Positions 14,092 to 25,559 of a stretch of 64,000 nt of DNA are shown here, piece by piece. The translations under genes and the position numbers were made by a program. The notes beneath the pieces were generated by a model. The model saw nothing but the letters and a program-made list of their open reading frames with translations, had not been told where the DNA came from and searched no databases. How positions within the stretch are numbered: position 1 is the stretch's first letter; the number at the start of each line of letters is the position of its first letter. Source of the stretch: Datnioides undecimradiatus (lineage: Eukaryota > Chordata > Actinopteri > Lobotiformes > Datnioididae); the NCBI GenBank assembly GCA_008933995.1, contig WARS01000007.1, positions 684,230-748,229 of the forward strand, in the 5' to 3' direction.

Positions 14092-17000
14092 ATGCACACA
14101 AAAACCATATTGGGATGGTGTCCTCCCCTGAGTTATTGTTGTTCTACTTTGAGTGGGGTCCCTCTCTCTTTCTGTTTTCTGTGTGTGTGTGTGTGTGTGC
14201 GTGCATACGTGTGTGTGAATAATAGTCTCGCTGAGGCAGGAGAGATGCGGGCCAGAGCACGCTCGTGAACCCCCACAGATGCACATAGACATATGTATAC
14301 CTGAACACAAACACGCACGTGCACCCAAACACACATACATACACACACACACAGGACCCGGCTCAGCGAGACTATTGAAGCTCACACACACACAAGGCCA
14401 TGACTCTGCAGCCTGCGGTCGCTGCCTTTATCCCCCCTATTCACCATCAAGCCCTGTAAGCCCCAAAAGCTTTGTTCCTCCCATCACACACACACACACA
14501 CACCTACACTCCAATACACACACACACACACTTCTTTGCATAAGCACTGAATCTGAGTGTTGCTAAAGTTGCAAATGGACACAGAAACCTTAGAGATGGG
14601 GGAGAGGTATGGGTGTGTGTGAGTTTTGTTGGTGTGCGTATGTGTGTGTATGTGGAGTCTCAAAACAGGGTCACTCAGGGGTGTGGTTAGTTTCTCTGTG
14701 GGGGGGCTGGGCTTGCATGTGTGTGTGTGTTTTTGTGTCAGGGTGCGGTATGTGTGCATACCCAGCGTGCATATGTGTGTATCAGCCTGTGTCTGGTGCC
14801 CAGGTGTGTGTATGTGTGTGTGTTTGTTCTCTCCCTCACGGCCTCTAACGTCCCTCTGACCATGTGTCATTTCCCCTCCTGTGCTCCTGCTCACTAGATG
14901 CAACCGGCTGCATGTCTGCCCCTCTCTCCGACTGCACCGACCCGATCCTGACCACCTGCGTCCTGTACGCGGCGGACCTGGCCCACCTGCCCCTGGAGAA
15001 ACCGCCATACCAAGACCTGGTAAGACAGGGTGGATTGGAGGATGAGGAGGGATAGAAGAGAGAGTGAGGGAGGGAGGGAGGAAGGGAGGACAGGAAGGTT
15101 TTTGGGCCGCAGCCAAGTTGGATTATCAGGACAAACTCGCGCGCACATGGAGGGTAGACGAAGCACGGATACACGCGCGCGCACACGTTGTACGGGTGAG
15201 TCAAATCTCAAATGGACTTCAGCAGTTTCACATCGATCTGTGCTGAGAAAAACACTCAGACCGCACAGTGATGAACTCGTAATGACAAACACTGTATACT
15301 GGAGGTACACACATCAGACGCTGGATCAACATTTAGAATATTTGGCCGTCTCAACTTCATGTTGTAACTGAACGACTTCTGAAAATCCAGACTGTGGAGC
15401 CAAAATCACTTCTTTTATCAGCAAAAACAAGAATGTAGATTTTGAGAATCAATTATCAGTGATTAGTTTGATACATATTAGGATCAACTTTGCTTTCCAG
15501 TGTCATTGTAAATATACTGTTGTATCAGCATTATAGAAACCTTTTAGTAACAGAGAATGTGTTAGCATGCGTTTCGCTCCAACTCTATATTACAGGACTT
15601 GGTTCATCAGCTGCCTTGGTACCACAGAGTGTAAGAGTAATAGTGGTTTATTATTTATTATTTGTATAAATCTGTAGCAATAGCAATACAGTTTGTCTAT
15701 TGATAGAAAAAAGTTTTAGTACTCTCTAAGTTAAGGTGATTATGTTACATGTGTATTTAACTAAGTGGGGTGGAAACTCAAAAGTAACGTTAGGCGATAC
15801 TTAATGCAAAGTTAAGACAAAGATCTACACGTACGTCAAAAATAAGTGTAAGAACAAAACTAAACCTCAGGTATTAAACTTCTTCTACTTCTTTTATTAG
15901 TATTTTCCTTAATATTTACCCTGTAAAGTAACTGAAAACTTACTTAACTGCAGAAGCAAATGTGCTTTTAATCACTAAATCAAGCGTCTCGTGTCAAGAT
16001 CGACATTTTCCAACTCACTGGAGGTCTTTCACAAGGACATGTGGCTGTTTTCATTTTTATAACTTGCTATTGCTTTTGCTATTTCCAGTTTACTAGAAAG
16101 TACCAATAACAGGAAATGTGTTCCTAACTATTTCTCAGTAGCTCAGGCACAGTTCGTTTCCTCACCTGCATCTGTGGTTTTGCATCCTTTATGGTAAAAA
16201 TAGAAGCTGCGTGTCTTTTTACTAATTGCAGTTTGAATGAAAACTCATATTGCAGGAATCAGTTTCATCGAGAACAATGTCCACATCCTCACCCTTTGCT
16301 TCCTCCACCTTTTCTTAACACCCCACCTCCTCACTTCTCCCTCCCCCACCTCACTTATCCTTCCCCCCACCCCCTTCTGTATCAAACCTTTCCCTCCTCC
16401 CTGTCTCCCCTCCCATCCCCCTTCCCCTAACAGCAATGTTTGCCATGGAGATCAACGTACAACACGACCCGCTGACCGGCGAGCAGCGCATCCTGTCTGC
16501 CAACCGCGTGAGCCCACTGGATGCAGCATCGCGTGGCGTCAAAGTCTACGACGATGGCAGAAAGGTGGTCTATGAGGTCACTTCCTCCGGAGGCGTCTCC
16601 ACCACCACAGTGGAGAACGGTTGGAGCTCTGCGCAGGTCGACCAGCTGATCCAACGAGCTGCCAGGCCTGTTGTGCACGGAGGAGATGGCAGCAGAGATC
16701 AGGTGAATGTGACCCCATCCGCCCCGCAGGCCTACGTCTCCCCAGCAGATGTCGATGATCTGTCTCCGCCCTCCTGCGCCCCACCATCCATCCCTTCAAG
16801 CCCACCAGCCCAGGTCACCCTTCAGAGGGAGCCTCGGCTTGGCATGATGCCACCTTCTGCTCCCATCACGACCCAGCCTGGCTCCTCGGCTCACCCAGGC
16901 GCCGAGCTCACCTCACCTCCTCAAGCCAGCGAAGAGCACCCGGTCACCATGGTGTTCCTCGGCTACCAGGACGTTGAGGACACGAGCGAGAGCAGGCGGC

Positions 17001-17305
17001 TGCTCGGCTTTGATGGGGCCGTCAAGGCTGAGGTGGTCCTGATCGACGAAGATGACGAGAAGTCGCTGAGGGAGAAGACGGTCACTGACCTGTCCATCAT
17101 TGACGGAACGGCGGCCGACCTTGTGTCGGGGCGGCCAGCCACATCTGAGGCCGCTAGCACGGAACTGTCATCTGACGGCCGTGAGCCTGACAGCGCCTCC
17201 TCGCCCCCGGCGAATCCCGACACCAACACGGCCCCCCCGCCAGGCCTCACCCCTGCCACAGGTACAGACAAGAGGAAACGCTGCGAGTGCTGCATCCTCA
17301 TGTGA
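13415..17305 (+). CDS. palm2akap2: Paralemmin-2 part of palm2akap2 (3' exons)
   Basis: Paralemmin-2 is a lipid-anchored protein of the inner plasma-membrane face, linked to membrane shape and filopodia or dendritic processes. Visible in order are the end of the N-terminal coiled coil (13415-13527), a short linker exon (14898-15019), and a large terminal exon (16434-17305) ending in CECCILM: a CaaX box preceded by extra cysteines suited to palmitoylation. The stretch DEDDEKSLREKTVTD and the VTM.FLGYQ.VED block match paralemmin-2 better than paralemmin-1, as I remember those families. The N-terminal exons are outside the window. Two things are unresolved: the coiled-coil exon has a frame break, and the phase from 15019 to 16434 does not close, so one short exon is probably missing from this model. 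Confidence 0.85.
14022..14037 (+). CDS. palm2akap2: Possible 16-nt palm2 microexon
   Basis: A good acceptor (ttctcctgtctgttttcaag) is followed by 16 nt and a gtatga donor. Read in phase 0 after the exon ending at 13527 it gives SDIGM plus one base, and that base completes GAT (Asp) with the exon at 14898. This restores the phase needed for the more paralemmin-like frame of that exon. In human paralemmin-2 a short Gly/Ser/Thr/Asp segment sits at this place. There is no direct support beyond splice signals and phase. Confidence 0.35.
14056..14530. repeat. Cluster of CA/TG microsatellites with inverted unique arms
   Basis: CA arrays at about 14059-14087, 14334-14353, 14486-14503 and 14517-14530 and a TG array at about 14179-14200. 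Between them AATAGTCTCGCTGAG (14221-14235) and its reverse complement (14362-14376) face each other. Confidence 0.85.
14898..15019 (+). CDS. palm2akap2: palm2 linker exon
   Basis: The acceptor is gctcactag and the donor gtaaga; the exon is 122 nt and much more GC-rich than its surroundings. Two frames are open. Entered in phase 1 it reads ATGCMSAPLSDCTDPIL and ends PPYQDL, which resembles the DAVNYISSQLPDLPIL region of human paralemmin-2. Entered in phase 2 it reads CNRLHVC and ends IPRP with a phase-1 end, which would join the next exon directly. I prefer the first by resemblance. It then needs a further short exon of length 3n+1 before 16434, which I could not identify. Confidence 0.6.
15020..16433 (+). 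other. palm2akap2: palm2 intron with long pyrimidine tract
   Basis: The stretch is non-coding apart from a possible unseen short exon. The first 50 nt are purine-rich (GGGA repeats near 15061-15095). A donor-like gtgagt lies at 15196 without a convincing acceptor partner. The last 160 nt, from about 16275 to the acceptor at 16433, are almost entirely C and T. Confidence 0.6.
16434..17305 (+). CDS. palm2akap2: palm2 terminal exon with CaaX end
   Basis: The exon follows the acceptor ccctaacag and is entered in phase 1, so a preceding G completes GCA (Ala) before MFAMEINVQHDPLTGE. The paralemmin core block (TGEQRIL, GVKVYDDGRKVVYEV) comes first, then a Pro/Ser-rich region, then VTMVFLGYQDVED. 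The conserved acidic block DEDDEKSLREKTVTD follows, and the end is KRKRCECCILM with TGA at 17303-17305. CILM is a CaaX box and the upstream cysteines are likely palmitoylation sites. The internal GT at 17262 is not needed as a donor, since the frame runs on to the lipidation motif. In mammals this exon is skipped in PALM2-AKAP2 read-through transcripts. Confidence 0.93.
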
Positions 17306-20300
17306 CTGAATCTTCTCCCTCTTCCACCCTTTTATTATTACCCACAACTCCCCTCTCTTCTCCTCTGTCTCTGGATGGTTACTAACAGAAGCCCTGCCTT
17401 CCTCCTCCTCCTCCTCCTCTGGAACCTGATCGGCTGGCACATGCACACACACACACACACACTGTTGTCTGACCTTTGACTTTTGACTCAGTTATTACCT
17501 CCACATCTCTGCTCTTTCGTTCCCCTCTCCGTCAACATGGAGTCTCTGCCCCGACCCCCTCCTCCTCAAACAACTCATGTATCATGAATCCAAATTAAGA
17601 AGCAAACACTTTAAACCAGCTTATATAACACTACTCTCAGTGGACAATCAGTCACATTGCCATGCTGTCTAACCAAACAGCGTGTCTGGCTCTAAGGACA
17701 ATCAACCAGGTTACCGTCTTTAATAAGCCAGTTGATAAAACCGTAAATAAGACAAACACGGTCTCAGTTATTTCTTAAATTCTCTCTCTCCAGACTTAAC
17801 CAGACGCACACAAACAGCCACACAGCCGACCTACGAACTCAAAAGAACCCCACCCCCACCCCCACTCCCACCCTTCCTTGCGCAGACTCTCTCTGACCAG
17901 GGCGGAGAGGAGGGTACTTGTTGCCTTGGTTTCTTTATGTGCCTCTTCATTCTTCCACACCGATAGTCCTGACGAAGGAAATAGAGATAATTAGTTCGAT
18001 AAAAAGTTCGATTCGATTTTTATTTCAGTTTGCTGTTGTTATCTGAGCTTTTTTTTTCCTCCCTTTTGTTTTGAAACTGAAAAGGCCATTGAATTGTTGG
18101 GACACCTGTTTCCGTGGGAGGTTTTTGACACTGTAGTTAGTAAAAACGAGAATCTCTTTCTCTCTTTCTCTCTTCTTTCTCACCTCTCTCTCTCTCTCTT
18201 TCTGTCTCACTCTGTCATTTTGTCCATTAACTCCAGCTATTCCACTGCTGAGGTCATTTCCTCCTATTCTAGTACTTCCTAACTCAGCAGCCAATAAGAA
18301 GCCGTGGAACACCTTTTGGCAGCCGGTAGGAGCTATAAAGCCAACTTTTCCTATAGAGCACAGGAAGCTAACGGCAGCTTAATGAGTACACTCGGGCAGC
18401 AAAGGAACACGTACTTCCACCACTGAACAAACATTTGTTACCACTAACAACCTGGGCACAATGTTGTGAATAATAAATATTAACAAGCCCTACCATATTA
18501 CTAAATTACAACTACGACAGCTGCGCTCCAACGAGCTTTTAGAGAGAGTGCAATTCATGTCCATCCCTTTGTCTGTTCAATTCTCCTCACGGCCGCAGAA
18601 AGCTGCCAGAGATCCATTATACTACTCTACAATTCAAAGAGACTGAAAACACTGCCAGCTCTTGCCGTAGTCACCAACCAGGCCCTCGTTTACAAGGGTG
18701 CTACAAATAATGTGGCCTGGGTGTCATTATAACATCATATATATTACACTGCAGGACTATTACCCGGCTGGCTTTCAGCAATGATCTCAAAAGCCGTAAT
18801 CATCCTCATTCTGATGAATGATAATGGATGCTCTGGAAAGATTTTGCTCCATTTCGAGTGTCTTTGTTGTCACGTGGAACCTGGAGGGGATGCTGATGCT
18901 CAACGGGCGCATGGTGAAGTGGTTTCTGCAGAGTTAGTGGCTACACTTCTACCATTGCAGGCAACTGTGGTTAGAATGACATGAATAAAGTTAAAAGAGC
19001 CTGATATGTGACTGAAGAAGACGTCCGCGTGCTTTCAAAAAGGTCACAGAGGTTCTTCAGATCCAAATGATCTGATTTAGGCGGCTCAGGTGTGTAGCAA
19101 GTAAATGTACTGTCACTGGTTCAACTCCAACCAGGGTGTAGATCTGATTCACCAACATCAAACATGGAAAACAGCAACATGGCAGCAAACGTTTGACTAA
19201 CTAGATCTGAAGAGCCTCAACAACCTTTTCTATCAGAATGCAGCACTATTTCTATTTCTTTCCTCCAGTCACGTCTTTGATTGCTCTGCTGGTCCGGGCC
19301 CTATAGTAAAGAACATCTGTGCACTGTGGACTAATTCAAAATGAATGAAAGACAATATTGGCAACAAAGAGCAAATTCCCAGCACTGAAAGGTCTCTGGG
19401 CCAATCACTTCTTTCCGTACATGGCTGTGTGCACAGCTATACAAACCCACCTCCCAACAGTCCGGTCAGTGCACAAATGTAGTCGGCCTTCGAGCATACA
19501 TGCTTTATTGTGACTGGCCACTGCTGCAGTCAGTCAGTCCCGCTGGCTGTGTGATTGGCCTACAACAGACCCTGCTTCGGGGGGGGGGCTAGTTTCCTGT
19601 GTAGATAAAGAATGTAAATATGCTCTATATTCTATTTAGTGATGACTTTATTTTCCACATCTATATAGAAATCTAGAGATAAATCTGATTATTATTGGGT
19701 ACTAGACATTGTTCCGATGTCCTACAACGCCACATCACCACTGTATGAGTGCACAAACACGAGCTTTGTATATTTCCATTCTCGAACTTCACTGCTTTGC
19801 CGTGTGTAATTCTCACTATTAACCCCTCACGACCCACCCCCACTCCCCCTCCTCTGACTACCACCACCAACATCTTCTCTGAACTCTTGGTGGCTGCTGC
19901 CATTCCCAGACGTGTTACGGCGGGGCTCGAAGGCATCTGAGGGTCTTAAAACACTGTGCAGAGGCAGGATTTTAAATAACCATGCCACGCATGGTCGCAT
20001 GTTGACTTCAAAACACATTCTGTTTACATCACCACTGACCAACCCCCAGGTTTTTACACTAATTCCCTACAGATAGCCAATTATAAAGTTAAATCCATAA
20101 TTTTTTTTAAAATCAAGATCAAAATTCATCTGCAATATAACCATTTTGCTGACATTATTTCACATTATCCTCTTTACCATGTCCATGTATATTCTCTTGG
20201 GTCACGTTTACTACACTAGATCTCATGGAATAAGGAATGAGGAAACATCAAGATGCTTCTTTTGAGCTTTTTTTACCCCATATTAAGTTATTTTGCAGCA

Positions 20301-23300
20301 AACACACTGCAAGGCTCATGTAGGCTGGGGACGTATACTCACGTGGTCCTGTCCAGTGTCCCTGATTGGCTAAAACATATCCACTGCATGACCGTTTGGT
20401 TTTTAAAGACGGAGGAGGCCACGCAGAGAAGCCTGTGTGTGGAGTTCATTTGCCCAAGGTATGGTGCACACACACAATGTGCAACAGAGCAAAGAAGCAC
20501 TTACTGTACGTACCTACAAAAGATAATGCACTCACAATCAAAAATTTAAGAAAAGAAGACTCACTTCAAGTTAACGGAGCCTCACCAATCCGGTTTGCCT
20601 GTTTGAGTGTGTGTATGCGTGTGTGTGTGTGTGTGTTCTTGTTGTAATGCAAGGAGCTGTACATGAACAACAGACTCGTAGAGTTCACCAGCCCCACTGC
20701 CACGCCTGCAGTACTCCTCTGACTCTGTAGGGGTCTCTCTTTTTCTTGTCTGCCTGCCCTCACGGTTGTATGGACTGTTAAAACAAAAAGGAGCCATTTT
20801 CTATTGTTCAAACCTCTCTCTCTCTTTCCCTCTCTCTCTCTCGCTATGACAACTCACTCTGTCACATTCTCTCTCTCTCTCTCTATCGCTCTGATGTCTG
20901 TATCCTCTCTCTATCTTTGGTCAATAAAGCTGAGTTTCTCCAGTGCCCCCCTGCCGTCTCTTGCTTGTTGTTCTTTCCATCTGTCCCTAACATTCACTTT
21001 TTCATTGGCTGCTGACAAAGAGATCACAAGCTATCCTTACTGCACCCCTATCTGTTATAATGCCCACTGCCACTAACAAGAGCACACACGCACACACACA
21101 CATTTCACACCCCAGGATTTCAGCAGTCACCTAAAACGCTGCTGCTAAAAGGATATACAGGTGAAGGATGGAGTCCAACTGACCATTATAACTTACTTTC
21201 TCCCTTTGATGTTAATTGAAATCATATGTCAGGTAAGGTCATCAATCACTGTGACTGAGCACAGGAGGGACACAAACACGCAAACGTTTTCTTTCATTCG
21301 CTCTGTTCTATTTATGCCTAGTATAATAAAACTTAGTTTAGCTAGTTTTTATATTTAAACCCAGTCAGGACAATAAACAAACTAGAGCAAAACTAAAGCC
21401 TGAGTCACAGCAAGTTGGAAATCAGAGCCACATTTCCATCATTACTGAGAGTGTCTTTATACTTCATCATATTTACAAGATTCAAATACTACATGAAGGC
21501 ATAAAAGACTTAAAGTCAAGACAAGTAAATAAAATATTAATAGAATTCACTAAACAGGCATGCAAAGAAGTGTCCGTCATCAGTACCGCCTTTATTACAT
21601 GGAATCAGTCTGGTCCTGTGAGAAATATTAAAGGAGGGATGAAGGATGGCTGCAAAAGGAAAAGCAGTGCCTGTGTTTGAGGTCGACTAGTTGCTGCTCA
21701 GGAGAGAAGCGCTGTAATATTGGTGCAACATTCCTGCAGGGACCCATGCTGTGTCTGAGGCATCTAATGAGTTTGCACACTGCAAAAAGTACTGGCATAG
21801 GAAGGTATGCGTGAAGATAGATCAATAGTAGGTATTGCAAGGACAAACTAGACTAGTTGAGGTAGAGAAAAGGAAAGACTGCACATCAGAAAGAAGCCAC
21901 GTATGATTAATAATGTACACACAATACACTGTGGACAAATGTCAGAACATAGGGATCCCCTTAAACCGTGGATTACGTTCATTTTAATCAGCACAGTACA
22001 GTAAAACTAGAGTTCCACAGATTTCTTCTGTAGCTGCACACTGTCGTCTTCCCTTTGATAATGTGCTTCTATCATGGACTCAGTGTTATTAAAACATGAT
22101 CTGCAGAGAGCTGCGACACCAGCATGACACACGCTTCCCCAGAAGATGTGTTACAAGGTGACGAATGGTGATTATATTAGAGACGTCATGACAACCAGCA
22201 TCTGAGAATGGGACTTACACACTCACACACACGCACACACACACACACACACACGAACAAACACACACCAGACTTCCCAGCGTGCACAATGGATGCATGT
22301 GTTTTCCGTGATAATAAACACTTATTGATTTATCAGGGCAAGGCAATAGGCTCATCAGAAACACAAACACGCGAGAGACTGATTACCAGTGGAAAACACG
22401 TATCATTGTAAGCATGCAATATAACGTTGTGAAATAAGCTGAATGACAGAATACAGTGATCCTGAATTATGAAATGTTCCGTGCAACAAGGAAGCCAAGC
22501 CACACTTTCCTGATATCCTCAAAGTAGCTTTTATACACTATGACCACTGCTGATGCTACTAATACTGCTGCTACTAATACAGCCATTAATACTAATAGCA
22601 TTGCTTGTACTGACAGTACTATTCCTGCTATTAGTGGAAGAACCATTCTGATCCTTTGAAAGTAGCATGACACAATGTAAAAATACCTACTTGAAAGTAC
22701 AGTTTGGAGGAAACAGCGCTGATTATGCAGTGGTTTGTTTAAGAGTGTTAGATTATAGCATAAAGACACAGAGTCATCAAGATATAGCTACTCATGCATT
22801 CATCTTTAAACTGCATTTAATGATACATAGTTTAATCTGGATTGTATGAACTGCTGCATCTGTTTGAACCTGTTTAAAGTTTAAATCTGCAAAAAATGTT
22901 TAAATATGACTGTAAAACATGTGTAAAAGAGTTTAAAAAAGAATATTTATGTCTAATTTGTTGAAGAGTTGAATACAGGGCTGCATAAAAGGGAGTTACA
23001 GGAGTAAAGATATGCACCTCTACTGTAAGTACTGTAAAATATAAGTACAGCATTTAGGTGCAATACTTGACTCTTTGAGGTGAAACTGGGTCACTCACAC
23101 ACACACACACACACACAGCGATAATAACTGCTAATAATGTACAAAACATCAGATGTTAGCAATTCACAAAAGCACATGTCCAGATTATTCACTATTTATC
23201 ATATTTACAGGTATGTTTGCAGCATTATCAGTGTCAGACTTACGCGTGAAAGACAGATGGATTTTCATGCACTCCCTTCATTTGCGGCATGATATGGACA

Positions 23301-23495
23301 TTTCATCTGGTTGTGGCTGTTTTTCCTTGGTTCATAAAAAAGGCCTTATTGTAGAGCTACTTCACCAGACCGTATATGAACATAGAGATGGTGCGAAAAT
23401 ACTGGAATCTGCAAAGGTCACAGTGGTAGATGAACATGACATCGTTTAACACAGGTGATGATGGTAACAATGACTCAAATTTTGTTTTATCTTAG
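17306..23495 (+). other. palm2akap2: palm2 3' UTR, then palm2akap2 intron
   Basis: The sequence after the palm2 stop is probably 3' UTR. AATAAA signals occur at 18472-18477 and 18984-18989, and I cannot tell which is used. Beyond that lies intron for the akap2-joined transcript. It holds CT-rich tracts (about 18160-18210 and 20813-20890), CA runs (17447-17461, 22223-22253, 23094-23118), a degenerate trinucleotide-rich patch (about 22540-22630) and a dispersed repeat copy at 21711-21773. Confidence 0.5.
21711..21773 (-). repeat. 62-bp dispersed repeat, copy 2
   Basis: The inverted counterpart of 9361-9422, sharing tgcctcagacacag and gtccctgcagga on the minus strand. Outside this core the two copies diverge. 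Confidence 0.65.
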
Positions 23496-23581
23496 GCTAC
23501 GGTCAAACACCAGGGGTTACCATGACAACAGCAAATGGGTATCAAGCTCCCATTCTGACCAGGCATCCTCACACTGCCATG
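23496..23581 (+). CDS. palm2akap2: Candidate exon linking palm2 to akap2
   Basis: An 86-nt segment lies between a strong acceptor (ttgttttatcttag) and a consensus donor (gtgagt). Entered in phase 1 it reads YGQTPGVTMTTANGYQAPIL and ends HPHTAM in phase 0. Phase 1 is exactly what the exon before the CaaX exon must supply, and phase 0 is what the akap2 exon at 44040 accepts. An internal ATG in good context (ttaccATGa, reading MTTANGYQ) could also act as a start. I do not recognise a homologue; in human PALM2-AKAP2 this place is filled by a different, longer segment. The support is splice sites and phase only. Confidence 0.5.
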
Positions 23582-24989
23582 GTGAGTAGACCGTATCCCT
23601 GCGTGTGTATTTTATGTATACCTCAGAGCACAATCAATTGAAAACAAAACATAAGTTGTAATTCTAGTCAAAGCAAGTGTTTCTGCCGGATATTCTGCAC
23701 ATAATGGACCCACACATTTTGTCAGATGGGCCAGTTTAACAACAGAAGGAGTTAGGGACCGCTCCGGGGTGCTGTATCTGCCAGGAAAGCTTTCACGATG
23801 CAGGTATAAAGAGGGAACTATTACAGGCTTCCAAGCGACAATTTCCATTAGCCATGGTTCACTGAAATGGTGTCTGTACTTTATGGACATATGTGTGTGC
23901 ACGTGTGTGTTATAGTAGATTTCAAAAAAGATCTGGTGCCCAAATAATGGGAGAATTATTCAATACATACTCTTGCTATGACTCATTGTTGCTATAGACC
24001 GATAGCCCGATGACGTTAGTTATTATCCGTTCACAAGTTTCTTTGTGTCTGTGACAACTGTTTGACAAACGCAACGACAGGACATTAGAGTTAAAGACGG
24101 TCATCAAGGGCACAGTGTTCCATAGCATCAGACAGCAGAGAGCTCCGTAACAACATCAGCAATAATTAAAAATCAAGCACAACTGAATGACAGTGACACA
24201 GCTTTCATATCTGAGGTTGGTTCTCTCTGTCCTGACTTCAGGTACTCCACGTGCCTCTATAGACAGTTTGTGCTGAATTAGACATCTGCTCGTAGGGCAT
24301 GTTTGGAATGCATTTCAGTCACATTGCTGCCTTTCTACAGGTGCATGGCTGCTCTGAAATGCTCCACTATAATGTCTCTATAATATTTTTACAAGCACCC
24401 ATTGTGGATTTATGGCATTCAGTCAATGTGATATAATCTTACTGTAATTTGTATCATTCATGCTGTTTTATCAGTATAATGCTTCTTCTTTAGGGACCTA
24501 ATAATGAGTCTGTGGTGCCTGTGTAGTTACAGTGACCACTGGGCATTTTTAGATATTATGATGTCAGTTTAATACGGTGCTGTGATATTTCTACAGGGAG
24601 TAATATCTGGTCATGCAGTGTAGTGAGTTTCAGGTTTATAGTGCCCATATTGTTCCCATACAGTACATTTTGTACATTTTGTCTTGTATATATGAATGTG
24701 TGATTTTCTCAGAAGTAGAATATAAATGAAGGTCCTTTGTCTAAGCAAAAGTAGCCCTTCTACTAAAATTACTCAGTCGCTAGTAAGTAAAATATATTGC
24801 CTATTGACTATCTGAGAAGCAAAAGCAGGCTTATTCATTATGCAGAACAGCCCCATGAGTGTTATTATCTTATTATTGCCACTGCATTATTTATAGCTTA
24901 TTTACTGAAGAATAATGTATCGTGTCTTTTTAACCAAGCAAAGTAAACCAATAGTTACTGTAGGGGGGTAAATGGAACAATAATTGCCT

Positions 24990-25230
24990 CTTGAAGGGGT
25001 ACTCCAGTGCTTTAGTGGCACACGTCCATAAGAGACAGAATGACAGTAGGAAATCTGTATTGCAAAGACAGAGACATCCTTAGTATGAGTCATGGCCCCA
25101 AGCTACTGGATCCTACACTGCCCATGATGCAAAGCCGATCTTTTATTATATGCTCCAATAATGCTGACTCTGTGATCTTTAGAGTCCACGTAGCCGGTTT
25201 GTATCAGAGGTCTTCTGTTATTAATTTGAC
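24990..25230. mobile_element. Possible percomorph dispersed repeat
   Basis: The segments gaaggggtactccagtgctt and ctggatcctacactgcccat resemble parts of a common percomorph element, but the match is from memory and weak. Confidence 0.3.
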
Positions 25231-25559
25231 ATTGTCCTCAGTCTGATTATCTCAGACACGCATCACACAGAGTACCACCTTAAACTGAGTAACATGAAGT
25301 GGCATAAGCTATTATTCAAGTAAAGTAGGTAAATTGCTCAGCACTCGACGCGAATGTGGGCTAGTTTACTCAGTTAACACCAAAGCTGTTTCTGCGGTTT
25401 TCTGAATTTGTTTTTGTCTCTCTAAAAATGCCACCTGAGCACATTTGATGAGGTGAGTGGGGTGTTTCGAGCTGGAGGTGGGGAGGCAGAGAGGCGGGGA
25501 GACAGAGAGGTGGGTGCAGGAGGACTGGCTGCAGTCAGGTTGTTTTGCAGCTGAATAAA

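Noticed and set aside
14484..15116. 210-residue open frame on the minus strand
   Set aside because: Built from CA arrays (His-Thr runs) and the antisense of a palm2 exon; no domain and no conserved start.
17262..17263. Possible donor inside the palm2 terminal exon
   Set aside because: The frame continues without a stop to a canonical Cys-rich CaaX end, so splicing here is not needed.
23153..23449. 98-residue open frame just upstream of the candidate linking exon
   Set aside because: I recognise no family and see no splice signals joining it to the next exon. The length is possible by chance.
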